DNA of 64,000 nt from Heligmosomoides polygyrus polygyrus (lineage: Eukaryota; Nematoda; Chromadorea; Rhabditida; Heligmosomidae): positions 14,073,466 through 14,137,465 of the forward strand of contig OX377206.1 of NCBI GenBank assembly GCA_947396885.1, written 5' to 3'. The notes under the pieces were generated by a model. It saw only the letters and a program-made list of their open reading frames with translations, ran no database searches and had not been told where the DNA came from. Of the stretch, positions 32,595 to 43,310 are shown in pieces. Every line of letters begins with the position of its first letter. Positions within the stretch are counted from its first letter, which is position 1. Both the position numbers and the translations under genes were made by a program.

Positions 32595-35288
32595 TAAGGA
32601 CGACAGTACGCAGTTCGATGTACATCGTACATCGAACAGCGTACTGTCGTTCTAACTGGAGTGCGTTACTCACTGCTTAGCAGCTATTTCGGACAGCACT
32701 ATTAGGATGCTCGAGTACGAGAATGCCAACCTCCAGATAGGTAAATATTATAAATGAGGATTATCAACGAAAGGATAAGGTTCACAAAGAAAGACGCCAA
32801 GTAAGCCGCGTAGACGGACCGCCACTAAGATGATCCGAATCATCGTTTGTCTTCACGCCCCACCCCTGTTCTCATACAAAGAAGCGAATAGCCACGCAAA
32901 TAGTTGTGTAGACGACTCCACAACGTTGCGCAGTACATTTCACCAAACCGGCATAAAGCGGAATAGGGAGCGAGCAAACGACAAAAGAATCCCTCTTTAA
33001 ACAATTTCATACAACAAGACGACTCTTGTCCCGTCTTGGTCCATGATGATTGCTCTTACCTTTTATGCACTAATTTGTCGGCGAATAGCGCAGAAAACAT
33101 CGAGAAAAAGTGGAAAAGCCGACAAGTAAGACTTCATCACCTACCTTACTTCAACTCATTTTTCTATGGCTCTGCTTCATTTCATGAATCACGCAGAGGT
33201 AGGCTGACCTGATCGTCATCACTTTCTGTTACACACAGTGACCTCCAGCGACGCCCTCAACAGTGTTGGCAGCAGGCTTCGAATCTACTCGAGCTTTGTT
33301 AGAGTAGCAGTGAAATCCTACCTAACTCTCAGTCGAACCTGTACCGGACAGAAATGAACGGAGATGACCGAGACAGGCTTGGAAAGGTAACAAGATAAAC
33401 AAATCGTTTGCTAGAGAAATCATTGGCGACGGTAGTTAGTAGCTAGCAGCTCCGGGAAGCGAACAACGTGATGAAAATAAATGGATGGACTTAAGGTTAC
33501 CAAATGAATTATGCTGAGGTACGCACCAGTCCAGACAGAATGTGGGCAGTTCTTTCGGCGTCAATAGGGTCACGGGTGGGGAGGGAAGGGGGGGGGGGGG
33601 TGGGGGTGGTCACCATGTAGGACTTCCCTACGGAGAAGTTTGTGCTTTTTGGAAACGGATTTTTTTTTTTGCAGAACTGCCGTGTTCTACCCGTACAGTG
33701 AGCTGAGGTAGGCCATTTCTGATCAAGCTGGACATACACATGCCTTCTTTACCAGGGTGTACAACCACTGAGTAGAGGGCGACCCCGCCCCGACCCTATT
33801 TTTACTTTGTTTTCACCCAGGAAACGAAAATAATGGCTTGCGTTGCAAGGCCAGTCATCGACGAGGATAGCAAGTGACCAGAAAAGACGACAATTCCTGA
33901 ATAGGCCCTTGGTATACTCCCGGCGACGGTGCTGCGTGGGAGCCACGGATCGCATAGCTACCCTCGCAGTGTTGCGGCGACAGTGTTGCCAGGGCATCTA
34001 CGGACTGCGTTCGTTATCTGGCAATTTTGCGCCGGACAACGAACAGCAAATTAGCTGACTCCTCTGGAAGTGGTGCTGGTTGATCTGTGTAGAAGGCTCC
34101 GCTCACTACTATAAGAGTGATCACGAGCAACAATAAAAGGCATTAGGATCCAAAAAGGTTAGGTGACTTCCTCAGGTGAGCACAGGTGACGTAGATGGAA
34201 ACGTGGTTAACCTCCATATCTGCAGGGCCGCTGAATTTGTACCACACATCTACGAGACCTACAAAACATTGAGTTTCTCATCGTTTTGTCACCGCAAGTC
34301 ATGCGCAAAACAAGAAGACATACAAGCCACTATTATTGATCGTTAAGAGTGTAGGTCCTGGCGCATTTCATGAAGAACTGTTTAGCGCCGACCTTTGCGT
34401 TCCATCCTTTGTGGTTTGCCTTCCTGGGTGTATCAGACCCTTGTTGCCTTATCTCATTTTTTTTTTGTATGGAAGCACCTGTTGCTGCCTTCTCGCTTCA
34501 GATGCGGCGTAGGAACAGGCATAAGGCGTCGTCGGCCACTCCACCTCAGACACCGGATCTCGGCTCAGCAGTTGATCTTTTGTGGTTCCACGACTGCAGC
34601 GTGTTTGATTAGATTGCAAGATTAAAAAAGCAAACCTTTTAATCACAAGCTGTTGTGAGGCACCAAACAAATATTGCAGTATGGTAGCGACTGAATACGA
34701 GCAACACGGAAACAGTTTTAAAAAGAAGAAGAGGGCTTGAAAGAAGACAGCAACCCTTCCACGAGTATTTCTGTAGAAAGGACTTTCTAAAAGCATTTCT
34801 GTCGCATTGCACAGCACACCCTGAGGTAAGCGGGGCAGAATAAACCAGCGGAGAAACGTCACCCCCTAATGTAGGTGATCGTGAGGTTCGGAGACCGAAA
34901 ATCAAGGCGACAACCTACCTTCACCTCTCAACAAAGACTCAGAAGTATGGCTACTGGATATTCCAAAACCAGCTAACATACAACACTGCTGTGCAGATTT
35001 ATTTACATATTGTACAAGCATTTATAAACTGCCACGTTTACAACCACATTTCAAATATGGATCTAAAATATATGGCCAACAGTGAGGATAGCAACACATA
35101 TGCATTAGTGCGACCTACAATTGAAAAGCTATACATACAGTGAACAACACATGAACAGAACATTGAAGCATCACAAGGGCTACCTTGAAGCTAAAAGGGA
35201 AGGATGCTAGGTTGCACCAATAATATGAGGTGAGGTGTACATCGTGGCATACACGAAGTGTGAATACTGTACATAGGCGATATACGAC

Positions 35289-35687
35289 ATGTGGAGTGCC
35301 GCGAGAGGTCGCAAGGGCAGCGAGCGGCCCGCCGCCGTGTCCGCACTCGGGCCAAGGCGCAGCCCCAAACTTGTTTCGGCTGCCGAAGAGGTGAAAATGG
35401 TTTTCAGTTCAAATACGGACAATATTACATCTGTGGAAAGCTCCCAACGAGCTGAGAAATGCTGTCCAGTTGATTTTTCGAATAAACTCATCCATAAAGA
35501 GGTAAGCGACTGAAACGAAATTTTCTGTTTTTTCGGCAAATTTTGGCCGCATAGAAATCTACTTTGAACGGCCAAAATATTTTCGTTCTTCTTAGATTCG
35601 ACTGTGCTTGTGGTCTAACTGTACACTACAAAAAGCACGGCTTTCGTACTTATCCTGTTCAAGAGCAACCGAGGTTCAAAAGTAGGA
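35289..35687 (+). CDS. Candidate two-exon gene, product unknown
   Basis: Exon 1 (ATG 35289 to 35501) ends at a consensus donor, GAG-GTAAGC. A 94-bp intron ends in the strong acceptor TTTTCGTTCTTCTTAG (35595). Exon 2 continues in the same phase with IRLCLWSNCTLQKARLSY and stops at TAG at about 35685. The model gives about 100 residues. The N-terminal part is basic and Ala/Arg-rich over GC-rich DNA, and a later part includes CCPVDFSNKLIHKE. It lies just after the point where block A copies diverge, so it is copy-specific. A 122-codon minus frame overlaps it. No family is recognised. Confidence 0.35.
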
Positions 35688-36219
35688 GAAATCCTACGCC
35701 TCATATTGAGATTGGACCAATCCCTTGTTGAAAAAAGGAAAATCTAGCCATTTCTCTCCATTTCTCAAAGCCATTTCACACGTTTTATAAAGACCATCGT
35801 TCCCACAATGGAATAGCAGAATACTGTCTTCTGTAGCAGGCTACTAGTTGGGTAATTCTTAACTGAATCTTAGGTTTCCGCATTTTTGCGCTTATCTGAA
35901 ATTGGGCCTATATTATTCAAACTTGGCACTATTTAGTACCACAATGACACTTGATGCGTAACAAATACGGATCTGCTAAAACAATAGAGGATTTTTGAGT
36001 TTCGATGAACCTCGTCAACGAAAAGCCTTCAGGACATGCCATTGGGGATCTCGGAGGGGTCGTAAATCAATTAAAGGAGCCGAGGAAGCAAAAGCTTCAT
36101 AATTAGGTCACTGTGCAATCGTTTTAGATGATGTTTAGATCGCTGGATAGAAAATGGGACGGGGCTTCTAATGATGTTAATTAGATTTTAAACAAATAAC
36201 ATTGAAAAGAGCTATGGCA

Positions 36220-36262
36220 ATGCGACGCTTTGTGACGGATTAATCCGTCGCAGAGCGTCTTT
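36220..36262. repeat. Imperfect palindrome
   Basis: GACGCTTTGTGACGGATT is followed immediately by AATCCGTCGCAGAGCGTC, nearly its reverse complement. A related stretch (ACTAATCCGTCGCAAAACGTC) is at about 31175-31196 inside the element at 30626. It may be an old element end. Confidence 0.6.
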
Positions 36263-36297
36263 TTTGCAAAGAATTTGAGCGGTATTGTAGTCTGTCG

Positions 36298-37680
36298 GCA
36301 TGGAGGTGAAAGTGGTGAAGCTCCTCATAGACATCTTTGTCGGTATCGTCAGTGATGATTCTTCTGCTCCTCGACACCCGCCTGGTTCTCCTGAAATCCC
36401 GAAAGGTGTTGCGCTGAAAATGACGGTGTTCCTTAGAAACTCAATTGCTCTTTTAACCTACCTCCATGTCGGAATTCGAGCCAAGACCTAAGGCAGTGTT
36501 CGTGCACGCACTGAATTCCTATCCGATCTAGACTGCGGAGGAACGCCCGAAGACTCGGCGTTCCCAGCATATGGGATGGATCAGGCTTGCAATGTGAGTC
36601 ATAGGGAAACTCTTCTCACAAGTTGAGCTTCCACTTCGACAAGGATAGGAACTGAGCAGAAAAGGCGACGATTCCTGAATAGGCCCTTGGAATACTCGCG
36701 CGTCGCGCTGGTCACAGTGCTGCACGGGCAGCTACGGACTGCGTAGCCCGCGTGCAGTCGTCTTTAGTGGAGCGCGTTAATTAGTTCATTACTTGCCAGC
36801 TATTTCGGACAGCACTATTAGGATGTTGGAGTAAGAGAACGCGCCAGCCTCCTGACAGCTAAACAGTATAAATGTGGAATATCAACGAAAGGAGAAGGAT
36901 TGCCAACAAAGACGGCAAGTAAACAGCTTAAACTGCCCAGTAGTAAGATGATCAGATCATTGTTTATTTTCATCCCCCTTTGCTCGCACGCAGAAAGAAG
37001 CGAATAGCATTCACACTTCAGACCACAAGTCGCGACAGCGACGGGAGCGAGTGCAGAGCTGAGTGTACGTAACATCAATGCCCCGACTTCCCTCTACTGT
37101 CAGTTCAAGAACACCGAAAAACGTGCTAGGCAACGCTATCCAGGCAATCTGCCTTTGTCGTTGAATGGCAAAAAGATGCTTACCAGGCGCTGCCCCTGGA
37201 CGGAGGGGGGAGGGAACAAGTAGCATTCGCCTGTTGCGAAGCGACAGCTATTTAGATGCTCTGAGAAGCTATGAAGTGGATGTCAAAAGTGGAGGGACAA
37301 AATTCAAATTTCTTGCCTGTGGCGTCTAACACGCTGCAACACATACGACTTCCCGGTCAAGAAATTCTACGGAACATCGGCTGACGATATACTAACTAGC
37401 AGACTTTCCCTGAAGATTTTCACCACCTCCAATGGGACTTCTGCAAATTGTTTGAAAAAATATCAAAAAAGAGCAACGAGAAATGAGCAACACCAATAAG
37501 CTTCGATCTTCAAGAGAAAACTCGACGAATCCCAAAACGGAATTTACACCTCGGGTCCCTCAACAGCGCGTCGTTATCGAAACCACACATATTGATTAGG
37601 CGCGAGACGATCAACACCCGCAGATTTCATAACGGCGCGACGCTGTGCGATTGGAGCATAAATTCCACGTAAATGGAACG
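36298..37680 (+). repeat. Block B/E, copy 1
   Basis: It is collinear with 62788-64000 and very similar by eye. It starts sharply at GGCATGGAGGTGAAAGTGG. The first part encodes the same open frame in both copies (MEVKVVKLLIDIFVGIVSDD). The middle is a diverged relative of block A (TTCCTGAATAGGCCCTTGG), and the end is block E. The high similarity suggests one of the most recent duplications in the window. Confidence 0.8.
36300..36491 (+). CDS. Open frame repeated without change in block B2
   Basis: The 63-codon frame begins MEVKVVKLLIDIFVGIVSDD, has a Pro-rich middle (SAPRHPPGSPEIPKG) and ends in LTYLHVGIRAKT. The copy at 62791-62982 has the same 62 residues except at the last position and extends 13 codons further upstream. 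Identity may simply reflect recent duplication. No domain is recognised and no splice context is evident, so this is weakly supported as a gene. Confidence 0.25.
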   Translation: MEVKVVKLLIDIFVGIVSDDSSAPRHPPGSPEIPKGVALKMTVFLRNSIALLTYLHVGIRAKT

Positions 37681-38387
37681 AGGGAATCATCCAAATGTAC
37701 TTTCTATGAAGTGCTTTACCTGGGACCGTATGCTCGTCTACCCCGAGTCTCCCCCAATGAGGGATTGGGGAGTGATATAATGTGGTGATATTGATTGATT
37801 CTCCCCCAACGGGGGAACACGAGCATACGGCCCATGTTGTTCTTTGGGAGAGCACTGCTAAGACCTTCATAACATCGCGTCCACTGGGATGATGGTGGTA
37901 GTGGTTTCATCCTTTTCAATGTAGCAACAGTCGATGTCGTTGCTGTCTTGGCTTTGGTTGACAAATAAACTTCTCAGTAGGATTCAGCTGAACATGTATG
38001 GCTGCTAAACAAAAGCAAGGTATCCTTTTTATAGCTGAACTGAGGGCTAACGGACGATCCATTTATACAGCGAATGCTGGATCCTGTGTCCATCGCAATG
38101 TTTCCGCTTTCCCTATCCTAGACCACTGAAGCGGTAGAAGAAAGTATAGGACACCGTATCCACATACTCCTGATACGCGGTGACGCGACGAATCTACATA
38201 CACCTGACCATAGTATAGGGATCAAGGGCGTGCGTTTCAGGCAATAACCAGCTGAACTAGGATCTATGTGCAGAAAAGTGGATGAAAAGGCGAGAGAACA
38301 GAGAAGCCACACTTCCATCTATACCTGAGCAGAGGAATTCCGGTTTTCATTCTGGTCAATAATTATCATGTACTGATATCACCCTTC
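37680..38387. other. Low-feature stretch with a foldback at 37726-37830
   Basis: GGGACCGTATGCTCG near 37726 and CGAGCATACGGCCC near 37820 are inverted, with further inverted C/G-rich pieces (CTCCCCCAATG, TCCCCCAACGG) inside. This suggests a small decayed inverted-repeat element. The overlapping 98- and 82-codon minus frames read through this fold and are not called. The rest shows nothing recognisable. Confidence 0.4.
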
Positions 38388-38597
38388 AACACAAGGATAC
38401 CAAAAAAGCTTGGGCTCGCTCTGGAATCCAGCTAGTACATCGCTTCCGCACCCTACACGACTGTCTCAATTAACACAAGGATACCAAAAAAGCTTGGGCT
38501 CGCTCTGGAATCCAGGCCCTTCGACACAAAAAGATTAAAAAAGCTCGCTCTGGAAGGCAGTACATCGCTTCCGCACCCTACACGACTGTCTCAATTA
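38388..38597. repeat. Local tandem duplication
   Basis: A unit of about 83 bp (ACACAAGGATACCAAAAAAG to CGACTGTCTCAATT) is repeated from 38471. The second copy has an extra partial repeat of its own first half (GACACAAAAAGATTAAAAAA with GCTCGCTCTGGAA). GCTCGCTCTGGAA therefore occurs three times. Confidence 0.9.
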
Positions 38598-38978
38598 ACC
38601 CTCACTTCTAGACTTTGTTGAATCCCTAAGGCGAAAATCCTCGAAAAAGAGGCGGTGTGGAGGTATCCCTTCATCGTTCTAGAACTGTGGATGTAGAACC
38701 AATGTCTTTCGTGTACATCACGTGTATTCGTTCCCTAAAGAAGACTAATATTTCGTCTTCCGCTAACACCGAGACAGTTGCTGATCCTCTTAGGAACTCC
38801 TTTGCTTAGACATTCCTGACGACATCAACGACCACGTCAACTCATGGTATATTTGTTGGTATAAATGGAGATTCTTTACACAGGTTGCTGTTTTTTCTTC
38901 ATTTCTGTGATTTTCCGTAATGTTGAATAGTCATGTTGTTCTTTTTGCGGTTTGCCCACGTCATCATTTGAAAATTAG

Positions 38979-39063
38979 ACTCCGACAAAGTGGGAAGCCT
39001 GAAGAAACCAGCCTGCTCCAGTACCAGTCAAAAATTTGCTCAAAAAATTCTGAAATGAAGAAG
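38979..39063 (+). CDS. Possible internal exon
   Basis: Between GAAAATTAG and a GTAAAC donor (AAGAAG-GTAAACACGG), the frame reads LRQSGKPEETSLLQYQSKIC and SKNSEMKK. Splice signals are only moderate, and flanking exons were not identified. This is a low-support candidate. Confidence 0.2.
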
Positions 39064-39737
39064 GTAAACACGGATACATGCAGATTTCAATGTAGAAACG
39101 CGTTAACCTGCTATTTCTAGGGCAATGGTGGATACAGCCAATACAGAGCCTACTCCTTTGCCCCCCCCCTCCCATTTTTAAACTTCTAATAAATTTAAGA
39201 CAACTGTAGTATATCTCCAAGTTTATAACAGCAACATTTGAGAAAATCATGAAGGCCTGGCTCGCATTCTCGCTGACCAAAGCTAGTGAAGTGCTGTAAT
39301 GATTTCCGGCACTTTACCAAAAAGCAATCAAACGCAAAGGACAGAAGTTGGCACAGAAATCAAATTCACTGACCTCATCCTTGCTCTATTGTTCTAACTT
39401 CACGATGACGACAAATAATAGGAACATAGTTGTCACGGGCGTCACTCGAATACGACGATATAATAATTAACTACAGCCAGTCGACTGCTGAACACTACAC
39501 CTGAGAAGAAACATCATCAACCAGAAAATTGAAGTTATTTTACGTATTGTGTGACATCGGACATAGGAAATCTCCTTTCTGACAGGATATGCAAGCGACA
39601 GATTTACCTAGAGAAGAAACGAAATAGAATATGTTAAGGATCCCTCACAACTCCATGTAAAACGCAATATCGGACACCCCCCCCCCCCCTCCAAACAGGC
39701 AGATAAAACTTTTAATTCTCTCACTTTCCTGACAGCA

Positions 39738-39836
39738 GAATTTCCGCAGTCTTATAGAACCGCTTTGCACAGCCCGAAACATCCTGAAGGACGCTCTGGA
39801 AATTCGTCACTTTGACTGTCTTCACAAAAATCCACG
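39738..39836 (+). CDS. Possible internal exon
   Basis: An acceptor CTTTCCTGACAGCAG is followed by an open frame NFRSLIEPLCTARNILKDAL then EIRHFDCLHKNP, ending at the consensus donor CCAC-GTAAGTGG. One frame is open throughout and the peptide looks natural. No neighbour exon can be joined with confidence, and the family is not recognised. Confidence 0.3.
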
Positions 39837-39889
39837 TAAGTGGAGATCTTTCCTGGAATGGGTTGGTAGATATGCACCTCTCCTATCAC

Positions 39890-40088
39890 CATCCACTATG
39901 TGTCTGAAGCTGTCGCTACCGCCGCCAAAGCCGTCTTCGTCACCGAATCAGCCAGAATCAGCCAAATCTGGAGAAGGCTGCCTCTACCACTAAATACACT
40001 GTCGCCACCAGTGCCAAAACCACCGTTATCTCCACCACCGAAGCCACTGTTACCCAAACCGGTTCCTCTAAAAGATCGGCCTGCAGTA
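39890..40088 (-). pseudogene. Glycine-rich coding remnant
   Basis: On the minus strand, the acceptor TTTTACTGCAG (about 40089-40099) precedes a frame with NSGFGGGDNGGFGTGGDSVF. After a frameshift and one stop, similar text resumes in another frame (FGDEDGFGGGSDSF) near 39900-39930. Repetition of GFGGG-type units across the shift suggests a decayed glycine-rich gene. The complementary plus frame is proline-rich (LSPPPKPLLPKPVP) and cannot be fully excluded. Confidence 0.3.
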
Positions 40089-40236
40089 AAATTAAAGCAG
40101 TACTCACGCAAACAAGGGTGGCAGGAGTACCAATTTTCTCCATGTAAGCGCACTAAAACAGGCCAATAGTAAGACACTAACTCTGATTCTCATTTGAACT
40201 GTTTTCGCCATATTCTGAAGGGAGAAAGATTTAAGT

Positions 40237-40677
40237 ATGTCATTCTGCAAACTGTTAAAGGATGCGCTAAAACACACTGTGCGGGTTTCCAAAAGTAGTA
40301 CAATTCTGCAAGAAATGTGCTTCTCCTACACAAATATAGAACAGTTGTGGATCTCAATATCTTCATTGAAAGCACAAGTATCTAGTAAGTCATTAAAAAC
40401 AAATTCAATCATCCACATGCTGCTTGCCTACGAAGCATATGATCTGTGGCGCTACGAGACTCAATATCAGAACACAGAAAACCAAAGCGGCAAAGCAACC
40501 GAACTTCACTTTGAAATCTTGACGAAACTACATCAGTACGGCTATTGGAAATGCCAAATTCATTCAACGATCAACAAGTGCTCTACAGATTTATTGACAA
40601 ATAATACATGTAAATCTGTTGCACCTTTTGCTACTTTTCAAATATACGTCATGAACAAAAATACAAGAATCGATTAG
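40237..40677 (+). other. 146-codon open frame, unassigned
   Basis: The frame starts MSFCKLLKDALKHTVRVSKS, with no recognisable domain, signal peptide or splice context. AT-rich composition makes chance frames likely, so support is poor. Confidence 0.15.
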
Positions 40678-40734
40678 GCGAAAGACGATCAATAACGTTA
40701 ATTTCAGAATGTAGGGCCGCTGGGCGACTTCAGC

Positions 40735-42690
40735 ATGAGTGCCACGAGAAAATGGATGTAAATTGAACAAGAGCTTTCATCAAATTCTATCTAGTTTTCA
40801 TTGAAGCTGGAAAGATGTCATTCGACGTCGCTTTCAAAACCGCAGTTGTTGATGTTGCACCTGCACCTGTACCTGATCCTGCATATTTAGAATAACAATG
40901 TCCTCTCTATTCCTTTAAAATTGAGAGGTTAGTAAAACAATAAGGGGGACAGTAGAAGGGCAGCTGGTCTTACCTGTTATCCATATAAATGCTGCTGTTG
41001 CAGATTGACGGCTTGCAAAGCGGATAAACGGCCATTGCTGTAGGATGACAACAAAAGCGTTTATTGTGGTAACTTCAGTTTCACACGTTGCTTCAAAGAT
41101 GGCTTATGTTTGTCTGTTTGTTGTTCATAGTACAGAAAACTCATAACCCTCGAGCCAACATGTCATACAGCACTGGAGTGAACTCAGATTCTTTAGTTGA
41201 AAATGTAGGTTCTTAGGGAAAGACACTGTAGAGTTGTTCGACGATTGCCACTCATACCTTTCGTCATCTGACTTGGTTTATAAGGGCATCAAACGCTTCA
41301 AGGTACTCAAAATGTCCCCATTGCTTTCAGAGTACCGAAGTTCTGCTTCGCCTCGAAGCACACTATCAATGCATAGGGTGTTCTAGCGAGTAAAACAAAC
41401 AGCAGTGAAACATGAAGTGTACAAGCGGAGTCTCGCATACCTGACAAGCATGCCGCACGCGACCTGATTCGACGCGAAAAGTGCTGAAAATGGAGTGTTA
41501 GAAGCGTCGTACATTTTCAGCCTTATATAAGAGATTTCTTATTGATACAGCTAATGGCAGTACTTAGTCCAGCGTTCCCTAAGTATGGACGAACATAGTG
41601 TGCGCATACAAATAGATGAAGTCGTAAATAGTCTGTTTTCGTGAATGGCAATGTGTGTAGAGTGTGGCTTTTCTGCAAGAACTGTAAGGCCGACGTGAAA
41701 ATTTTCGCATTGCAAAAAGTGTCCCGAACAGGTTCAGTTCGCAACCGAAATCCCTTGTAGGATTTATCTGAACGAACTCTGTTACATCCGTGGTTCTCCC
41801 GTGCTTGCAAAGGAATATTGGTTTAGAAACTGGCGGACCATCGATATGGATACGGTAGCAGCAGCGAGCGTCATCGCAGTTTACTTTCGAAGAAGTCGTT
41901 CTTCAGCAGAGCGAGAGATCTTCATGAATAACTAATAGTGACGTAAAGCTCTGCGTTTTTTCTTTCTTCGTAAAATCTTATCTTAAAGCTTGGTCGACCC
42001 ATTACCTCCCATGTTAAGGTCCCAACGAATAACCCTGCTACTTTTGGGTGAGAGCGAGAGCTTCTCTTTTTAGAGCGATGAGCATCAAGCTCTCTGAAAG
42101 CTGAAAATTGTCGCTGATGGCCAGAAGCACGGGGTCATGCGACGTCCTTCTCCAGAAGGGACATTAATCAGCACATAGATACTTTCACGCTACCTTCTTC
42201 AGTTAACGCATTTTACTATGAGGGTACATCCTTGCTTAGCGATCCATTTTTTCCATTTACTTTTATTCACTCAAGTTCGGGTATACTGAGGTTTGCTAGA
42301 CGGACACTGCCAGAGAAGAGCAGTTATGTTAAAATTAAGCGTTGTTGGCACTCCGAAGGCTACTAAGCCTCATCAGGATGTGAACAATTTAGCAGTACTT
42401 AATAGCGTATCACATGAAATCCATTGCATCCTTAATCGCCGTCTAACAAAAAGTTGGAAAGTCGCACTAGGTTAGACTGAACGTTTACGATACTGCTATT
42501 GGCTCACTGAGTCATAACATCAAAGAAGTATTAGTTGTGCGGATCGCAAATGTTTTATAACAGCTGTTGCTTAGGAAAATATGGTTAAGAAAATGGGATC
42601 TTTGCTAAAACATCATATCAAGTTTGCGATCCCATTAAACAGAAATAGGAGTGCCTTGAAAATCAGGACCTTCAAGGCGTAAAGAAAATA
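40735..42690 (+). repeat. Block D, copy 2
   Basis: This is the sister of 18340-20465. It shows the unoccupied SINE site (GCTTAGGAAAATATGG near 42570). It also carries about 70 bp near 42380-42450 that D1 lacks. It runs directly into block H at about 42575. Confidence 0.75.
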
Positions 42691-43310
42691 ACATGAACTC
42701 TGGGAGAAGCTCCGTGCGAATCACCAAAAGAGCGTTTATTACCGTGCTCCCCATAGCATCAAGACTAATAAATATTCACTGGTGGTATTGGATTTTTTTT
42801 AACCGCTGGTTGTTTTAAGAGATTGGTTCAAAGGACCTGCCACTCCATCGGGCAGCTTCTTGCTCCACTACGTGTGCTCCGCCGTCCCCCGTTGCTGGTG
42901 TTGCCATCAAATTCGACATTATATCCCTCCAGCTTCCTCCAGCAACTGTAATTGCAGGTAACGACGACATGTTCTTACAAGTTGCAACAGCTCTGAACAA
43001 CAGGATTGGTTTGAAACAGTTTTGCAACCCATGCCCTCCTACGACTGGTGGTTTTAGCCCAATAACAAGCAAGTGAGATGTTTCTCAACAGCAATGAAGA
43101 AGTTGTATGCACGCATGCTTGACGCCATCTTTTTAAGCCTCGTGCATACCTCCCGTTGCTGCGATGGAATGGCAACGGTGGGTTTTGCAGAGCGACGCGA
43201 AAGGAAGTGGAGTTCCCAGCGCTCTTCGCATCGCAAGTGAGAGTCGCATTTGCGCGCTTCGCGTGAAGTTGCAGCATCACTAAGCTAAGAACGATCACAT
43301 TAAGCTAGCT
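42575..43310 (+). repeat. Block H, copy next to D2
   Basis: It shares with 46440-47160 the frame MVKKMGSLLKHHIKFAIPLN followed by a stop. It also shares CACCAAAAGAGCGTTTATTA, the segment coding (minus strand) TCKNMSSLPAIT, the ATGTTTCTCAACAGCAATGA text and the GC-rich tail near 43200-43260. A minus frame at 43072-42815 covers the middle part, but its sister at 46938-46588 is frame-shifted. Confidence 0.65.

Larger units (their letters stand above)
30350..35255 (+). repeat. Segmental repeat block A, copy 3, with two insertions
   Basis: 30350-30622 matches A1 from about 95, and 32277 onward matches A1 from about 345. A 1648-bp insertion lies between. A second insertion of 134 bp is at 32461-32594. 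The extension 33600-35255 matches 15245-16720 and 51570-53255. The exon with AAEFVPHIYETYK is intact at 34226-34346. Similarity to copies 2 and 4 ends abruptly near 35255, where a different GC-rich segment begins. Confidence 0.75.

Noticed and set aside
34449..34862. 137-codon minus frame in A3 and its 146-codon relative at 52465-52905
   Set aside because: Frame boundaries differ between the copies through indels. The plus-strand candidates in the same DNA keep their stops better.
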